A stretch of DNA of 64,000 bases from Flavobacteriaceae bacterium (GTDB lineage Bacteria > Bacteroidota > Bacteroidia > Flavobacteriales > Flavobacteriaceae), in assembly GCA_002694465.1 (NCBI GenBank), contig NZMG01000030.1, positions 96,798 to 160,797 on the forward strand, read 5' to 3'. Every line of letters starts with the position of its first letter. The first letter of the stretch is position 1. Positions 26,575 through 34,925 of the stretch are shown here, piece after piece. The translations under genes were made by a program, and so were the position numbers. A model generated the notes under the pieces. It did no database searches. It saw nothing but the letters and a program-made list of their open reading frames with translations, and was not told where the DNA came from.

Positions 26575-28401
26575 ATGTCAGCACACGCACACGACCACGT
26601 AGAAGACCATCACGACGATCACGGGCATCACCATAAAGAGACATTTGTTACTAAATATATCTTTAGCCAAGATCATAAAATGATTTCAAAGCAATACCTT
26701 ATTACTGGGTTGTTTATGGGAATTATTGGAATTGCTATGTCTATGCTTTTTAGACTTCAATTAGCTTGGCCGGATAAACAATTTGGTATTTACGAAATTC
26801 TTTTAGGAAAATGGGGAGCCGATGGCATTATGGATCCTAGTGTTTATTTAGCACTTGTTACCATTCACGGAACCATTATGGTATTCTTTGTATTAACTGC
26901 TGGATTGAGTGGAACTTTCAGTAACTTATTAATTCCATTACAGATTGGAGCTCGAGATATGGCTTCAGGGTTTTTAAATATGATATCTTACTGGTTATTC
27001 TTTCTTTCCAGTGTTATTATGGTTATGTCTCTTTTTGTGGAAGCAGGACCTGCTTCAGCTGGATGGACAATTTACCCGCCGCTTAGTGCATTACCTCAAG
27101 CAATTCCCGGTTCGGGTGCAGGGATGACCTTATGGTTAGTTTCTATGGCAATTTTTATTGCATCTTCATTATTGGGATCGCTTAATTATATTGTTACGGT
27201 AATTAATTTACGTACCAAAGGAATGTCCATGACACGTCTGCCACTAACTATTTGGGCATTCTTTGTAACCGCAATTATCGGGGTTGTTTCTTTCCCAGTA
27301 TTATTGTCAGCAGCGCTATTATTGATTATGGATAGAAGTTTTGGAACTTCGTTCTTCCTTTCAGATATTTATGTGGCAGGGGAAGTATTACATAATCAAG
27401 GAGGATCTCCTGTATTGTTTGAACATCTTTTCTGGTTTTTAGGACACCCTGAAGTTTACATTGTATTATTACCAGCATTAGGGATTACTTCCGAAATTAT
27501 TGCTACCAACTCTCGTAAGCCAATTTTTGGGTATAGAGCAATGGTTGCTTCTATTTTAGCTATTGCGTTCTTGTCAACCATTGTTTGGGGACATCATATG
27601 TTTATTTCTGGAATGAATCCATTTCTAGGATCTGTATTCACCTTTACAACCTTATTGATTGCAATTCCTTCAGCGGTAAAAGCATTTAATTATATAACCA
27701 CCCTATGGAAGGGTAATTTGCAGCTAAACCCTGCCATGTTGTTTTCTATTGGATTGGTTTCAACATTTATAACGGGGGGTCTTACAGGAATTATCCTTGG
27801 AGACAGTGCATTGGATATTAATGTACACGACACCTATTTTGTGGTTGCTCACTTCCATTTGGTAATGGGTATCTCGGCGTTGTATGGATTATTTGCAGGA
27901 GTGTACCATTGGTTCCCAAAAATGTTTGAAGGACGTATGCTTAACAAAAACCTTGGGTACATTCACTTCTGGGTAACAGCTATAGGTGCGTATGGAGTTT
28001 TCTTTCCGATGCACTTTATTGGAATGGCAGGATTACCAAGACGATATTATACCAACACCGCGTTTCCATATTTTGATGATTTAGCAAATATTAATGTGGT
28101 AATTACCATCTTTGCTTTTATCGCAGGAGCCGCACAGTTAGTATTCCTTTACAATTTTATTTCTTCTATGTTCTTCGGAAAAAAAGGACCAAAAAATCCT
28201 TGGAAGTCGAATACTTTAGAGTGGACTGCAGAAGTAAAGCATATCCACGGAAACTGGGATGGTCCTATCCCACATGTACATCGTTGGGCGTATGACTATA
28301 GCAAATTGAATAAAGACGAAAGCGACTATGTTGTTCCAGGACAAGATTTTGTGCCACAAACGGTGCCACTTCAAGACAATGAAGAAGAAATGAATCATTA
28401 G
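26575..28401 (+). CDS. coxA: Cytochrome c oxidase subunit I
   Basis: A 608-residue heme-copper oxidase catalytic subunit with twelve membrane helices. Heme ligands are H98 (TIHGT) and H428 for heme a and H426 for heme a3 (VAHFHLVMG). CuB ligands are H291 with the cross-linked Y295 (GHPEVYI) and H340-H341 (WGHHMF). The YVAGE/HPEVY pattern marks it as an A-type aa3 oxidase. The N-terminus is strikingly His/Asp-rich (eleven His in the first 20 residues). It is the last gene of the act-cox operon and is followed by a strong hairpin terminator. Subunits III and IV lie about 20 kb away (49068-51069). Confidence 0.96.
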   Translation: MSAHAHDHVEDHHDDHGHHHKETFVTKYIFSQDHKMISKQYLITGLFMGIIGIAMSMLFRLQLAWPDKQFGIYEILLGKWGADGIMDPSVYLALVTIHGTIMVFFVLTAGLSGTFSNLLIPLQIGARDMASGFLNMISYWLFFLSSVIMVMSLFVEAGPASAGWTIYPPLSALPQAIPGSGAGMTLWLVSMAIFIASSLLGSLNYIVTVINLRTKGMSMTRLPLTIWAFFVTAIIGVVSFPVLLSAALLLIMDRSFGTSFFLSDIYVAGEVLHNQGGSPVLFEHLFWFLGHPEVYIVLLPALGITSEIIATNSRKPIFGYRAMVASILAIAFLSTIVWGHHMFISGMNPFLGSVFTFTTLLIAIPSAVKAFNYITTLWKGNLQLNPAMLFSIGLVSTFITGGLTGIILGDSALDINVHDTYFVVAHFHLVMGISALYGLFAGVYHWFPKMFEGRMLNKNLGYIHFWVTAIGAYGVFFPMHFIGMAGLPRRYYTNTAFPYFDDLANINVVITIFAFIAGAAQLVFLYNFISSMFFGKKGPKNPWKSNTLEWTAEVKHIHGNWDGPIPHVHRWAYDYSKLNKDESDYVVPGQDFVPQTVPLQDNEEEMNH

Positions 28402-28422
28402 TAGATTCTTTAAAAATACTTT

Positions 28423-28456
28423 AAAAACCCTTCATATTTTCAAGAAGGGTTTTTTT
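28423..28456 (+). terminator. Terminator of the act-cox operon
   Basis: AAAAACCCTTC (28423-28433) pairs with GAAGGGTTTTT (28444-28454) over a 10-base loop, with further T residues. It lies about 20 bases after coxA. Confidence 0.85.
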
Positions 28457-28457
28457 A

Positions 28458-28465
28458 TATCTTTG
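28458..28465 (+). promoter_or_regulatory. Promoter -7 element for the MATE transporter gene
   Basis: TATCTTTG, an exact TAnnTTTG, directly after the act-cox terminator and 21 bases before the ATG at 28487. It contains the TTG that would otherwise be read as an upstream start. Confidence 0.5.
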
Positions 28466-28486
28466 GTTTTTCTACAACGAACCAAG

Positions 28487-29881
28487 ATGACTCTTTTTCA
28501 AAAAATTATAAAGAATTTGCCTTTGGCAATTGCTGGCAAAGAACAAGAATTTACTTCAGGGAGTATTCGTAAAGCTGTTTTTTTACTATCAGTTCCAATG
28601 GTTCTGGAAATGATGATGGAGTCTATTTTCTTTCTAGTAGATGCCTATTTTGTTTCGAGTTTAGGGCCAAATGCCATTGCAACCGTTGGGCTAACAGAAT
28701 CTGTTCTAACGTTGGTTTATGCTATTGCCATAGGGTTAAGTATGGGAGCAACGGCAATTGTAGCACGAAGAATTGGTGAAAAAAATATCCAAGGAGCTTC
28801 ACAAACGGCAGTACAAGTAATTTTTTTAGGAGTTGCAGTTTCTATAATTGTGAGCATTATTGGAATTCTTTTTCCTAAGGAAATTTTATCCCTCATGGGA
28901 GGTGAGCCTGATTTGGTTCAAGAGGGTTACGGATATACTCAAATACTTTTAGGAGGTAATGTAACGGTGATGTTGCTTTTTCTCATCAATGCAATTTTTA
29001 GAGGTGCAGGGGATGCTTCAACTGCCATGAAGGTCCTTATATTTTCTAATATATTAAACATCATATTAGACCCAATTTTTATTTTTGGATTAGGTCCCAT
29101 ACCCGCTTTTGGTGTTAAGGGAGCTGCTATAGCGACAACCATTGGAAGAGGGAGTGCCGTTATTTTTCAAATAGCAATCTTATTTTTAGGATGGACCAAA
29201 ATAAAACTAGTTTTAAAGGATTTTGTCCTTCGCTTAGGAATTATGTGGAATTTAATAAAAGTATCTTTAGGAGGTATTGGACAGTTTATTATTGGTACAA
29301 CAAGCTGGGTATTTTTAATGCGAATTATGGCCGAATTTGGGAGCGAATTATTGGCTGGTTATACCATTGCAATTCGTGTTCTTATGTTTACCCTAATGCC
29401 TTCTTGGGGAATGAGTAACGCTGCAGCTACACTGGTGGGTCAAAATTTAGGAGCTGGAAAACCAGAAAGGGCCGAAGCCTCTGTTTGGAAAACTGGAAAG
29501 TATAACGCGTGCTTCATGGTAGGGGTTTCTATCTTCTATCTTTTGTTTGCCGAAGGTATCATCAAAATATTTAGTAATCATCCTGAAGTTATTTCCAAAG
29601 GGGCGTTGAGCCTACGCATAATTGCTGCTGGCTATGTTTTTTATGCCTACGGAATGGTGGTAATTCAAGCTTTTAATGGCGCAGGTGATACAAAAACACC
29701 AACGATCATTAACTTTTTCTGCTTTTGGCTTTTTCAATTACCCTTTGCGTATGTAGCGGCTTTAACCTTTAATCTAGGCGCTACAGGCGTGTTGTTGGCC
29801 ATTACCTTTGCTGAAATTTTAATAGCAATTTTAGGTATTATTTGGTTCAAAAAGGGAACCTGGAAAACTGTCCAGGTATAA
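28487..29881 (+). CDS. MATE family efflux transporter
   Basis: From ATG 28487 it has 464 residues, normal for the family, with about twelve membrane helices arranged as two MatE repeats. Recognisable stretches are SVPMVLEMMMESIFFLVDAYF near the start (helix 1, with the family's Met/Glu pattern) and GIGQFIIGTTSWVFLMRIM at the start of the second half. MATE proteins export cationic drugs or metabolites with Na+ or H+ antiport; the substrate is unknown. An in-frame TTG at 28463 would add eight residues but lies in the promoter -7 element, so the ATG is preferred. Own promoter directly behind the coxA terminator. Confidence 0.92.
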   Translation: MTLFQKIIKNLPLAIAGKEQEFTSGSIRKAVFLLSVPMVLEMMMESIFFLVDAYFVSSLGPNAIATVGLTESVLTLVYAIAIGLSMGATAIVARRIGEKNIQGASQTAVQVIFLGVAVSIIVSIIGILFPKEILSLMGGEPDLVQEGYGYTQILLGGNVTVMLLFLINAIFRGAGDASTAMKVLIFSNILNIILDPIFIFGLGPIPAFGVKGAAIATTIGRGSAVIFQIAILFLGWTKIKLVLKDFVLRLGIMWNLIKVSLGGIGQFIIGTTSWVFLMRIMAEFGSELLAGYTIAIRVLMFTLMPSWGMSNAAATLVGQNLGAGKPERAEASVWKTGKYNACFMVGVSIFYLLFAEGIIKIFSNHPEVISKGALSLRIIAAGYVFYAYGMVVIQAFNGAGDTKTPTIINFFCFWLFQLPFAYVAALTFNLGATGVLLAITFAEILIAILGIIWFKKGTWKTVQV

Positions 29882-29930
29882 TTTAGCACAACAGTTTTAA
29901 TTAAATGGATTTTCAGTAAAGGAACCTTTG

Positions 29931-29938
29931 TATATTTG
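29931..29938 (+). promoter_or_regulatory. Promoter -7 element of ruvB-queG
   Basis: TATATTTG, an exact TAnnTTTG, ending only 4 bases before the ruvB ATG at 29943. With the usual spacing to the transcript start the mRNA would be leaderless or almost so. Confidence 0.55.
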
Positions 29939-29942
29939 TAGT

Positions 29943-30965
29943 ATGAACGAAAATCTAGATCCAACAAGCGAAAATTTTTCTGAACAAGAATTGGATATTG
30001 AAAGAAAATTACGACCTCTTTCTTTTGAAGATTTTGCGGGTCAGGATCAAGTACTAGAAAATTTACAGGTTTTTGTTCAAGCGGCGAATTTGCGGGAAGA
30101 AGCCTTAGACCACACCTTATTTCATGGGCCTCCAGGGTTAGGGAAAACTACCTTAGCGCATATTTTAGCGAGTGAACTTCAAGTAAATATTAGAGTTACT
30201 TCGGGTCCTGTTTTAGACAAGCCAGGTGACTTAGCGGGACTTCTTACCAATCTAGAGGAAAGAGATGTGTTGTTTATAGATGAAATTCATCGTTTGAGTC
30301 CAATTGTAGAAGAATACCTTTATTCTGCTATGGAGGATTACAAGATTGACATTATGATTGAATCTGGACCCAATGCAAGAACAGTTCAAATTAATTTGAA
30401 TCCGTTTACTTTGGTTGGAGCTACAACTCGTTCAGGATTGTTAACGGCTCCCATGCGGGCTCGTTTTGGAATTTCTTCCAGACTTCAATATTACACTACC
30501 GAACTTCTCACAACCATCGTTCAGCGGAGCGCCCATATTTTAAGTGTACCAATTTCTATGGAAGCGGCTATCGAAATTGCAGGAAGAAGTCGTGGAACCC
30601 CTCGAATTGCAAATGCATTATTACGAAGAGTTAGAGATTTTGCCCAAATTAAAGGGGATGGTAATATTGATATAAAGATTGCAAAATATGCACTTGAACA
30701 GCTTCACGTGGATACGCATGGGCTTGATGAAATGGATAATAAAATTTTAAAAACCATTATCGATAAGTTTAAGGGAGGCCCTGTAGGGATTACCACTTTG
30801 GCAACAGCGGTTTCAGAAAGTGCCGAAACGATTGAAGAAGTCTATGAGCCATTTCTTATTCAGCAAGGATTTATAGTGAGAACACCACGTGGAAGAGAAG
30901 TCACTGAATTTGCTTATACGCATTTAGGGAAGCTGAAAGGAGGAACCCAAGGTGGACTTTTTTAA
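29943..30965 (+). CDS. ruvB: Holliday junction DNA helicase RuvB
   Basis: From ATG 29943 it has 340 residues, normal for RuvB. Walker A is GPPGLGKTT (62-70), Walker B/DEIH is LFIDEIHRL (DEIH at 113-116), sensor 1 is GATTRSG, the arginine-finger region ([10 protein letters not shown]) follows, and the C-terminal winged helix contains [16 protein letters not shown]. It forms hexameric motors that drive branch migration with RuvA. An in-frame TTG at 29928 would add five residues but lies upstream of the -7 element, so it is not a start. It abuts queG without any gap. RuvA is encoded separately at 34340. Confidence 0.96.
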   Translation: MNENLDPTSENFSEQELDIERKLRPLSFEDFAGQDQVLENLQVFVQAANLREEALDHTLFHGPPGLGKTTLAHILASELQVNIRVTSGPVLDKPGDLAGLLTNLEERDVLFIDEIHRLSPIVEEYLYSAMEDYKIDIMIESGPNARTVQINLNPFTLVGATTRSGLLTAPMRARFGISSRLQYYTTELLTTIVQRSAHILSVPISMEAAIEIAGRSRGTPRIANALLRRVRDFAQIKGDGNIDIKIAKYALEQLHVDTHGLDEMDNKILKTIIDKFKGGPVGITTLATAVSESAETIEEVYEPFLIQQGFIVRTPRGREVTEFAYTHLGKLKGGTQGGLF

Positions 30966-31889
30966 ATGAATACCAAGCTTCACAATACAAATATTATAAA
31001 AGGGGAAGCGAAACGCTTAGGATTTCTTTCTTGCGGAATTAGTAAAGCACAGTTTCTAGAGGAGGAAGCTCCACGATTAGAAAAATGGCTAAAAAAGAAT
31101 ATGCATGGAGAAATGGGATATATGGAAAACCATTTCGACAAACGACTTGACCCTACTAAATTGGTTGAAGATTCCAAAAGTGTTATTTCTCTATTACTAA
31201 ACTACTTTCCGAATGAATCACAAAGAGAGGATTCGTATAAAATTTCTAAATATGCCTACGGTACCGATTATCATTTTGTGATAAAGGAAAAACTAAAAGA
31301 ACTACTCTTTTTTATTCAAAATAAAATTGGCGAAGTAAACGGACGTGCTTTTGTAGATTCAGCACCAGTTTTGGATAAGGTTTGGGCAGCTAAAAGTGGA
31401 TTAGGATGGATTGGAAAACACAGCAATCTTTTGAGCAAGCAAGTAGGTTCTTTCTTTTTTATTGCGGAATTAATTGTGGACATCGAATTAGAGTATGACA
31501 GCCCCGTAACAGACCATTGCGGGACTTGTACTGCCTGCATAGATGCTTGCCCAACCCAAGCCATTGTGCAACCGTATGTGGTAGATGGGAGTAAGTGTAT
31601 TTCGTACCTCACAATTGAGTTGAAAAATGAAATTCCATCAAGTTTTTCAAGCCAAATGGATGATTGGATGTTTGGTTGCGATGTGTGCCAAGATGTATGT
31701 CCTTGGAATCGTTTTAGTAAATCACATAATGAACCTTTGTTCAATCCCCATCCTGAATTACTTTCAAAATCAAAAAAGGAGTGGGAAGAAATTACCGAGG
31801 AAGTTTTTTCTGAAATCTTTAAAAAAAGCGCTGTCAAGCGCACTAAGTTTTCTGGTTTAAAAAGAAACATTTCTTTTATAAAAGATTAA
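30966..31889 (+). CDS. queG: Epoxyqueuosine reductase QueG
   Basis: Catalyses the last step of queuosine synthesis, reduction of epoxyqueuosine to queuosine in tRNA, using a cobalamin cofactor and two 4Fe-4S clusters. The 307-residue protein has VDSAPVLDK with the likely catalytic Asp131, GWIGKHSNL (147-155), the ferredoxin motif [12 protein letters not shown] (Cys 185, 188, 191, 195), and a second Cys set [11 protein letters not shown]. It is a little shorter than the E. coli enzyme because the C-terminal HEAT-like repeats are minimal. The ATG directly follows the ruvB stop, so the two are translationally coupled. Confidence 0.94.
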   Translation: MNTKLHNTNIIKGEAKRLGFLSCGISKAQFLEEEAPRLEKWLKKNMHGEMGYMENHFDKRLDPTKLVEDSKSVISLLLNYFPNESQREDSYKISKYAYGTDYHFVIKEKLKELLFFIQNKIGEVNGRAFVDSAPVLDKVWAAKSGLGWIGKHSNLLSKQVGSFFFIAELIVDIELEYDSPVTDHCGTCTACIDACPTQAIVQPYVVDGSKCISYLTIELKNEIPSSFSSQMDDWMFGCDVCQDVCPWNRFSKSHNEPLFNPHPELLSKSKKEWEEITEEVFSEIFKKSAVKRTKFSGLKRNISFIKD

Positions 31890-31921
31890 TCTTTAAAATT
31901 TTTTCGTTTCGACTAGTCTGT

Positions 31922-31929
31922 TACCTTTG
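31922..31929 (+). promoter_or_regulatory. Promoter -7 element of the malic enzyme gene
   Basis: TACCTTTG, an exact TAnnTTTG, 22 bases before the ATG at 31952. Confidence 0.5.
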
Positions 31930-31951
31930 TAAGTCTACATAATTAGGAAAG

Positions 31952-34252
31952 ATGAGCAAACAAAGCAAACGTCGTGAAGCTTTATTATATCACGCAAAGC
32001 CTAAACCTGGGAAGATTCAAGTTGTCCCTACAAAAAAATATTCAAGTCAACGTGATTTGTCTTTGGCATATTCTCCAGGCGTAGCTGAGCCATGTTTGGA
32101 AATTGAAAAAGACACTGAAAATGTTTATAAATACACCAATAAAGGGAATCTAGTTGCAGTAATTTCTAATGGAACAGCTGTCTTAGGACTTGGGAATATT
32201 GGTCCTGAAGCTTCAAAGCCTGTAATGGAAGGGAAAGCGCTACTCTTCAAAATCTTTGCAGATATCGATGTTTTTGATATTGAAATAGGAACCGAAGATG
32301 TGGATGCATTTATTGAAACGGTAAAAAACATTGCGCCTACGTTTGGCGGAATTAACTTGGAAGATATTAAAGCTCCCGAGGCATTTGAAATTGAAAGAAG
32401 GTTAAAAGAAGAACTTGATATTCCTGTCATGCATGACGATCAGCATGGAACAGCTATTATCTCCGCTGCGGCATTGATAAATGCAATTGAAATTGCTGAA
32501 AAGGACATTGCGAAAGTAAAAATAGTAATTAGTGGTGCTGGTGCTGCTGCCGTTTCTTGTACAAGACTTTACAAGGCATTTGGAGCGAAGCCTGAGAACA
32601 TTGTGATGTTGGATAGTAAAGGGGTAATTAGGAAAAATCAAAAAGATCTTTCAGCAGAAAAACTAGAATTTGCCACTTCTAGAAATATTGAAACCTTAGA
32701 AGAAGCTTTGAAGGACGCCGATGTTTTCGTGGGGCTTTCCATTGCAGATATAGTGACTCCTAAAATGCTTAAAACTATGGCTGCAAACCCAATAGTTTTT
32801 GCCATGGCTAATCCCAATCCAGAAATAGCTTACGATGTGGCTATAAAAGTAAGAGAGGATATCATTATGGCTACAGGGAGAAGCGATCATCCTAACCAAG
32901 TGAATAATGTGCTTGGATTTCCATTTATTTTTAGGGGTGCGCTAGATGTTCGTGCCACAAAAATTAACGAAGCCATGAAAATGGCTGCAGTAAAAGCATT
33001 GGCGGAGTTAGCAAAGGAACCTGTCCCTGAACAAGTAAATATTGCTTATGGAGAAACACGATTAAATTTTGGTAGAGAATACATTATCCCAAAACCATTT
33101 GACCCAAGATTAATTGCCGCTGTCCCGCCCGCTGTTGCGAAAGCTGCTATGGAGAGTGGTGTGGCACAGTCGCCCATTACAGATTGGGAAAAGTATGTAG
33201 ATGATTTGAACGAGCGCATGGGCAGTGATAATAAAATCATCAAGCTGCTTATGGATCGCGCAAAATCTAACCCGAAAAGAGTTGTTTTTGCTGAAGCAGA
33301 CCACTTGGATGTTTTAAAGGCGGCTCAGATAGTTTTTGAAGAAGGGTTGGCTACTCCTATTTTACTAGGAAGAAAGGAAGTGATTAAAGAACTAATGAAG
33401 GAATTGGATTTTGAAGAGGATATAGAAATTTTAGACCCAAAATCTGATGAACAATCTGAAAGACTTCACAGGTACGCACATAAATTTTGGGAGCAAAGAA
33501 AGCGAAATGGGGTTACCCTTTTTGATGCTACAAGGTTAATGAGAGAGCGCAACTATTTTGCCTCAATGATGTTAAAAGAGGGAGATACAGATGCCATGGT
33601 ATCTGGCTATGCTCGTTCCTATCCTACCGTTGTTCGCCCAATTTTAGAAACTATCGGTAAATTTGATGGAGTGGATAAAATTGCTACAACTAATTTAATG
33701 CTTACTAACAGAGGTCCTCTATTTTTATCAGACACTTCAATTAATATTGATCCTACAGCAAAGGAATTGGCAAATATTGCTCAAATGACCAATTACACGG
33801 TAAAAATGTTTGGCTTAAATCCTGTTATTGCCATGATTTCTTATGCCAACTTTGGTTCTTCAAAAGATCCCCATGCCGAAAAAGTTAGGCAAGCTGTTTC
33901 TTTGCTACACCATTCCAATCCAGATATGATTGTAGATGGTGAAATTCAGGTCGACTTTGCTATGAACGCTGAAATGCTTAAAAACAAGTTTCCATTTTCA
34001 AAATTAGCTGGGAAAAAAGTAAACGCACTAATTTTCCCCAATTTAGATTCTGCAAATAGTAATTACAAAATGCTTAAAGAGCTAAAAGATGTGCTTTCTA
34101 TAGGACCCATTATGCTGGGAATGAAAAAGCCTGTTCACATATTTCAGTTAGGAGCTAATGTTGAAGAAATGGTGAATATGACTGCCATAGCCGTAGTAGA
34201 TGCACAGCAAAAAGAGAAGGCAGCTAAGGAGAAAAAGAAACAAAAAAATTAG
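31952..34252 (+). CDS. maeB: NADP-dependent malic enzyme with phosphotransacetylase-like C-terminus
   Basis: A 766-residue multidomain protein of the MaeB type. The N-terminal ~420 residues form the malic enzyme: SLAYSPGVAEPC, GLGNIGPEASKPVMEGKA and MHDDQHGTA (metal and active-site region), then a Rossmann domain with ISGAGAAAV for NAD(P). Residues ~430-760 are a phosphate acetyltransferase-like domain (RVVFAEADHLDVLKAA, MVSGYARS, FLSDTSIN). In E. coli this domain is regulatory and binds acetyl-CoA. It decarboxylates malate to pyruvate with formation of NADPH. It has its own promoter and ends in a Lys-rich tail; ruvA follows under a separate promoter. Confidence 0.94.
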   Translation: MSKQSKRREALLYHAKPKPGKIQVVPTKKYSSQRDLSLAYSPGVAEPCLEIEKDTENVYKYTNKGNLVAVISNGTAVLGLGNIGPEASKPVMEGKALLFKIFADIDVFDIEIGTEDVDAFIETVKNIAPTFGGINLEDIKAPEAFEIERRLKEELDIPVMHDDQHGTAIISAAALINAIEIAEKDIAKVKIVISGAGAAAVSCTRLYKAFGAKPENIVMLDSKGVIRKNQKDLSAEKLEFATSRNIETLEEALKDADVFVGLSIADIVTPKMLKTMAANPIVFAMANPNPEIAYDVAIKVREDIIMATGRSDHPNQVNNVLGFPFIFRGALDVRATKINEAMKMAAVKALAELAKEPVPEQVNIAYGETRLNFGREYIIPKPFDPRLIAAVPPAVAKAAMESGVAQSPITDWEKYVDDLNERMGSDNKIIKLLMDRAKSNPKRVVFAEADHLDVLKAAQIVFEEGLATPILLGRKEVIKELMKELDFEEDIEILDPKSDEQSERLHRYAHKFWEQRKRNGVTLFDATRLMRERNYFASMMLKEGDTDAMVSGYARSYPTVVRPILETIGKFDGVDKIATTNLMLTNRGPLFLSDTSINIDPTAKELANIAQMTNYTVKMFGLNPVIAMISYANFGSSKDPHAEKVRQAVSLLHHSNPDMIVDGEIQVDFAMNAEMLKNKFPFSKLAGKKVNALIFPNLDSANSNYKMLKELKDVLSIGPIMLGMKKPVHIFQLGANVEEMVNMTAIAVVDAQQKEKAAKEKKKQKN

Positions 34253-34308
34253 AAAAACATTAGTTTATTTTTCGTTTTGACAACACCACTAGTTGAAAAT
34301 AATTATAC

Positions 34309-34316
34309 TATATTTG
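34309..34316 (+). promoter_or_regulatory. Promoter -7 element of the ruvA-sprA operon
   Basis: TATATTTG, an exact TAnnTTTG, 23 bases before the ruvA ATG. It is the nearest clear promoter for sprA too. Confidence 0.5.
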
Positions 34317-34339
34317 AGGCATTAACTTTTTATTAACGA

Positions 34340-34921
34340 ATGATTACCCATATTGAGGGCAAATTAGTGGAGAAAAACCCAACCGATGTGGTGGTAGACT
34401 GTAATGGCGTAGGGTATTTTTTAAACATATCGTTACATACCTTTTCCCAAATCCCCAATACAGAAAAAGTAAAATTGTATACGCAATTGCTTGTAAGAGA
34501 AGATTCGCATACATTGTACGGGTTTTCAACGGTTGAAGAAAGAGAAGTGTTTAATTTATTAATTTCGGTTTCGGGAGTTGGGGCAAGCACGGCAAGGACG
34601 ATGCTGTCTTCACTTTCACCAGAATTGGTAAGGGATGCAATACTTTCGGAAGATATTGTGACAATTCAAAGTGTTAAAGGAATTGGAACCAAAACAGCCC
34701 AAAGAGTTGTTTTGGATTTAAAAGATAAAATAATAAAAGTTTATGGCTCGTTGCCTAATTCTTCAAAGTCAAGCAATACGAACAGAAATGAAGCGTTATC
34801 TGCATTGGAGACATTAGGTTTTGCAAGGAAACAAGCTGAGAAAGCTTGTGATACTGTGTTAAAAAACCATCCACAAGCAACCATTGAGGAAATAATAAAA
34901 CAAGCCTTAAAAAATTTGTAA
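34340..34921 (+). CDS. ruvA: Holliday junction branch migration complex subunit RuvA
   Basis: A 193-residue protein. The N-terminal OB-fold domain (1-~65, with MITHIEGKLVEKNPTDVVVDCNGVGY), two helix-hairpin-helix motifs in the middle (LISVSGVGASTARTML and IQSVKGIGTKTAQRVVLDL), and a C-terminal three-helix domain (~145-193) that contacts RuvB are all present. It binds four-way junctions and loads RuvB. Located right upstream of sprA, only a few bases apart, an arrangement known in gliding Flavobacteriia; this links sprA transcription to a housekeeping promoter. Confidence 0.96.
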   Translation: MITHIEGKLVEKNPTDVVVDCNGVGYFLNISLHTFSQIPNTEKVKLYTQLLVREDSHTLYGFSTVEEREVFNLLISVSGVGASTARTMLSSLSPELVRDAILSEDIVTIQSVKGIGTKTAQRVVLDLKDKIIKVYGSLPNSSKSSNTNRNEALSALETLGFARKQAEKACDTVLKNHPQATIEEIIKQALKNL

Positions 34922-34925
34922 AGAT

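Noticed and set aside
28463..28486. In-frame TTG start for the MATE gene
   Set aside because: It falls in TATCTTTG, the promoter -7 element, directly after a terminator. The ATG at 28487 is preferred.
31316..31870. 184-codon open frame antisense to queG
   Set aside because: It lies fully inside queG on the other strand, has no recognisable protein features, and queG is intact with all cluster ligands.
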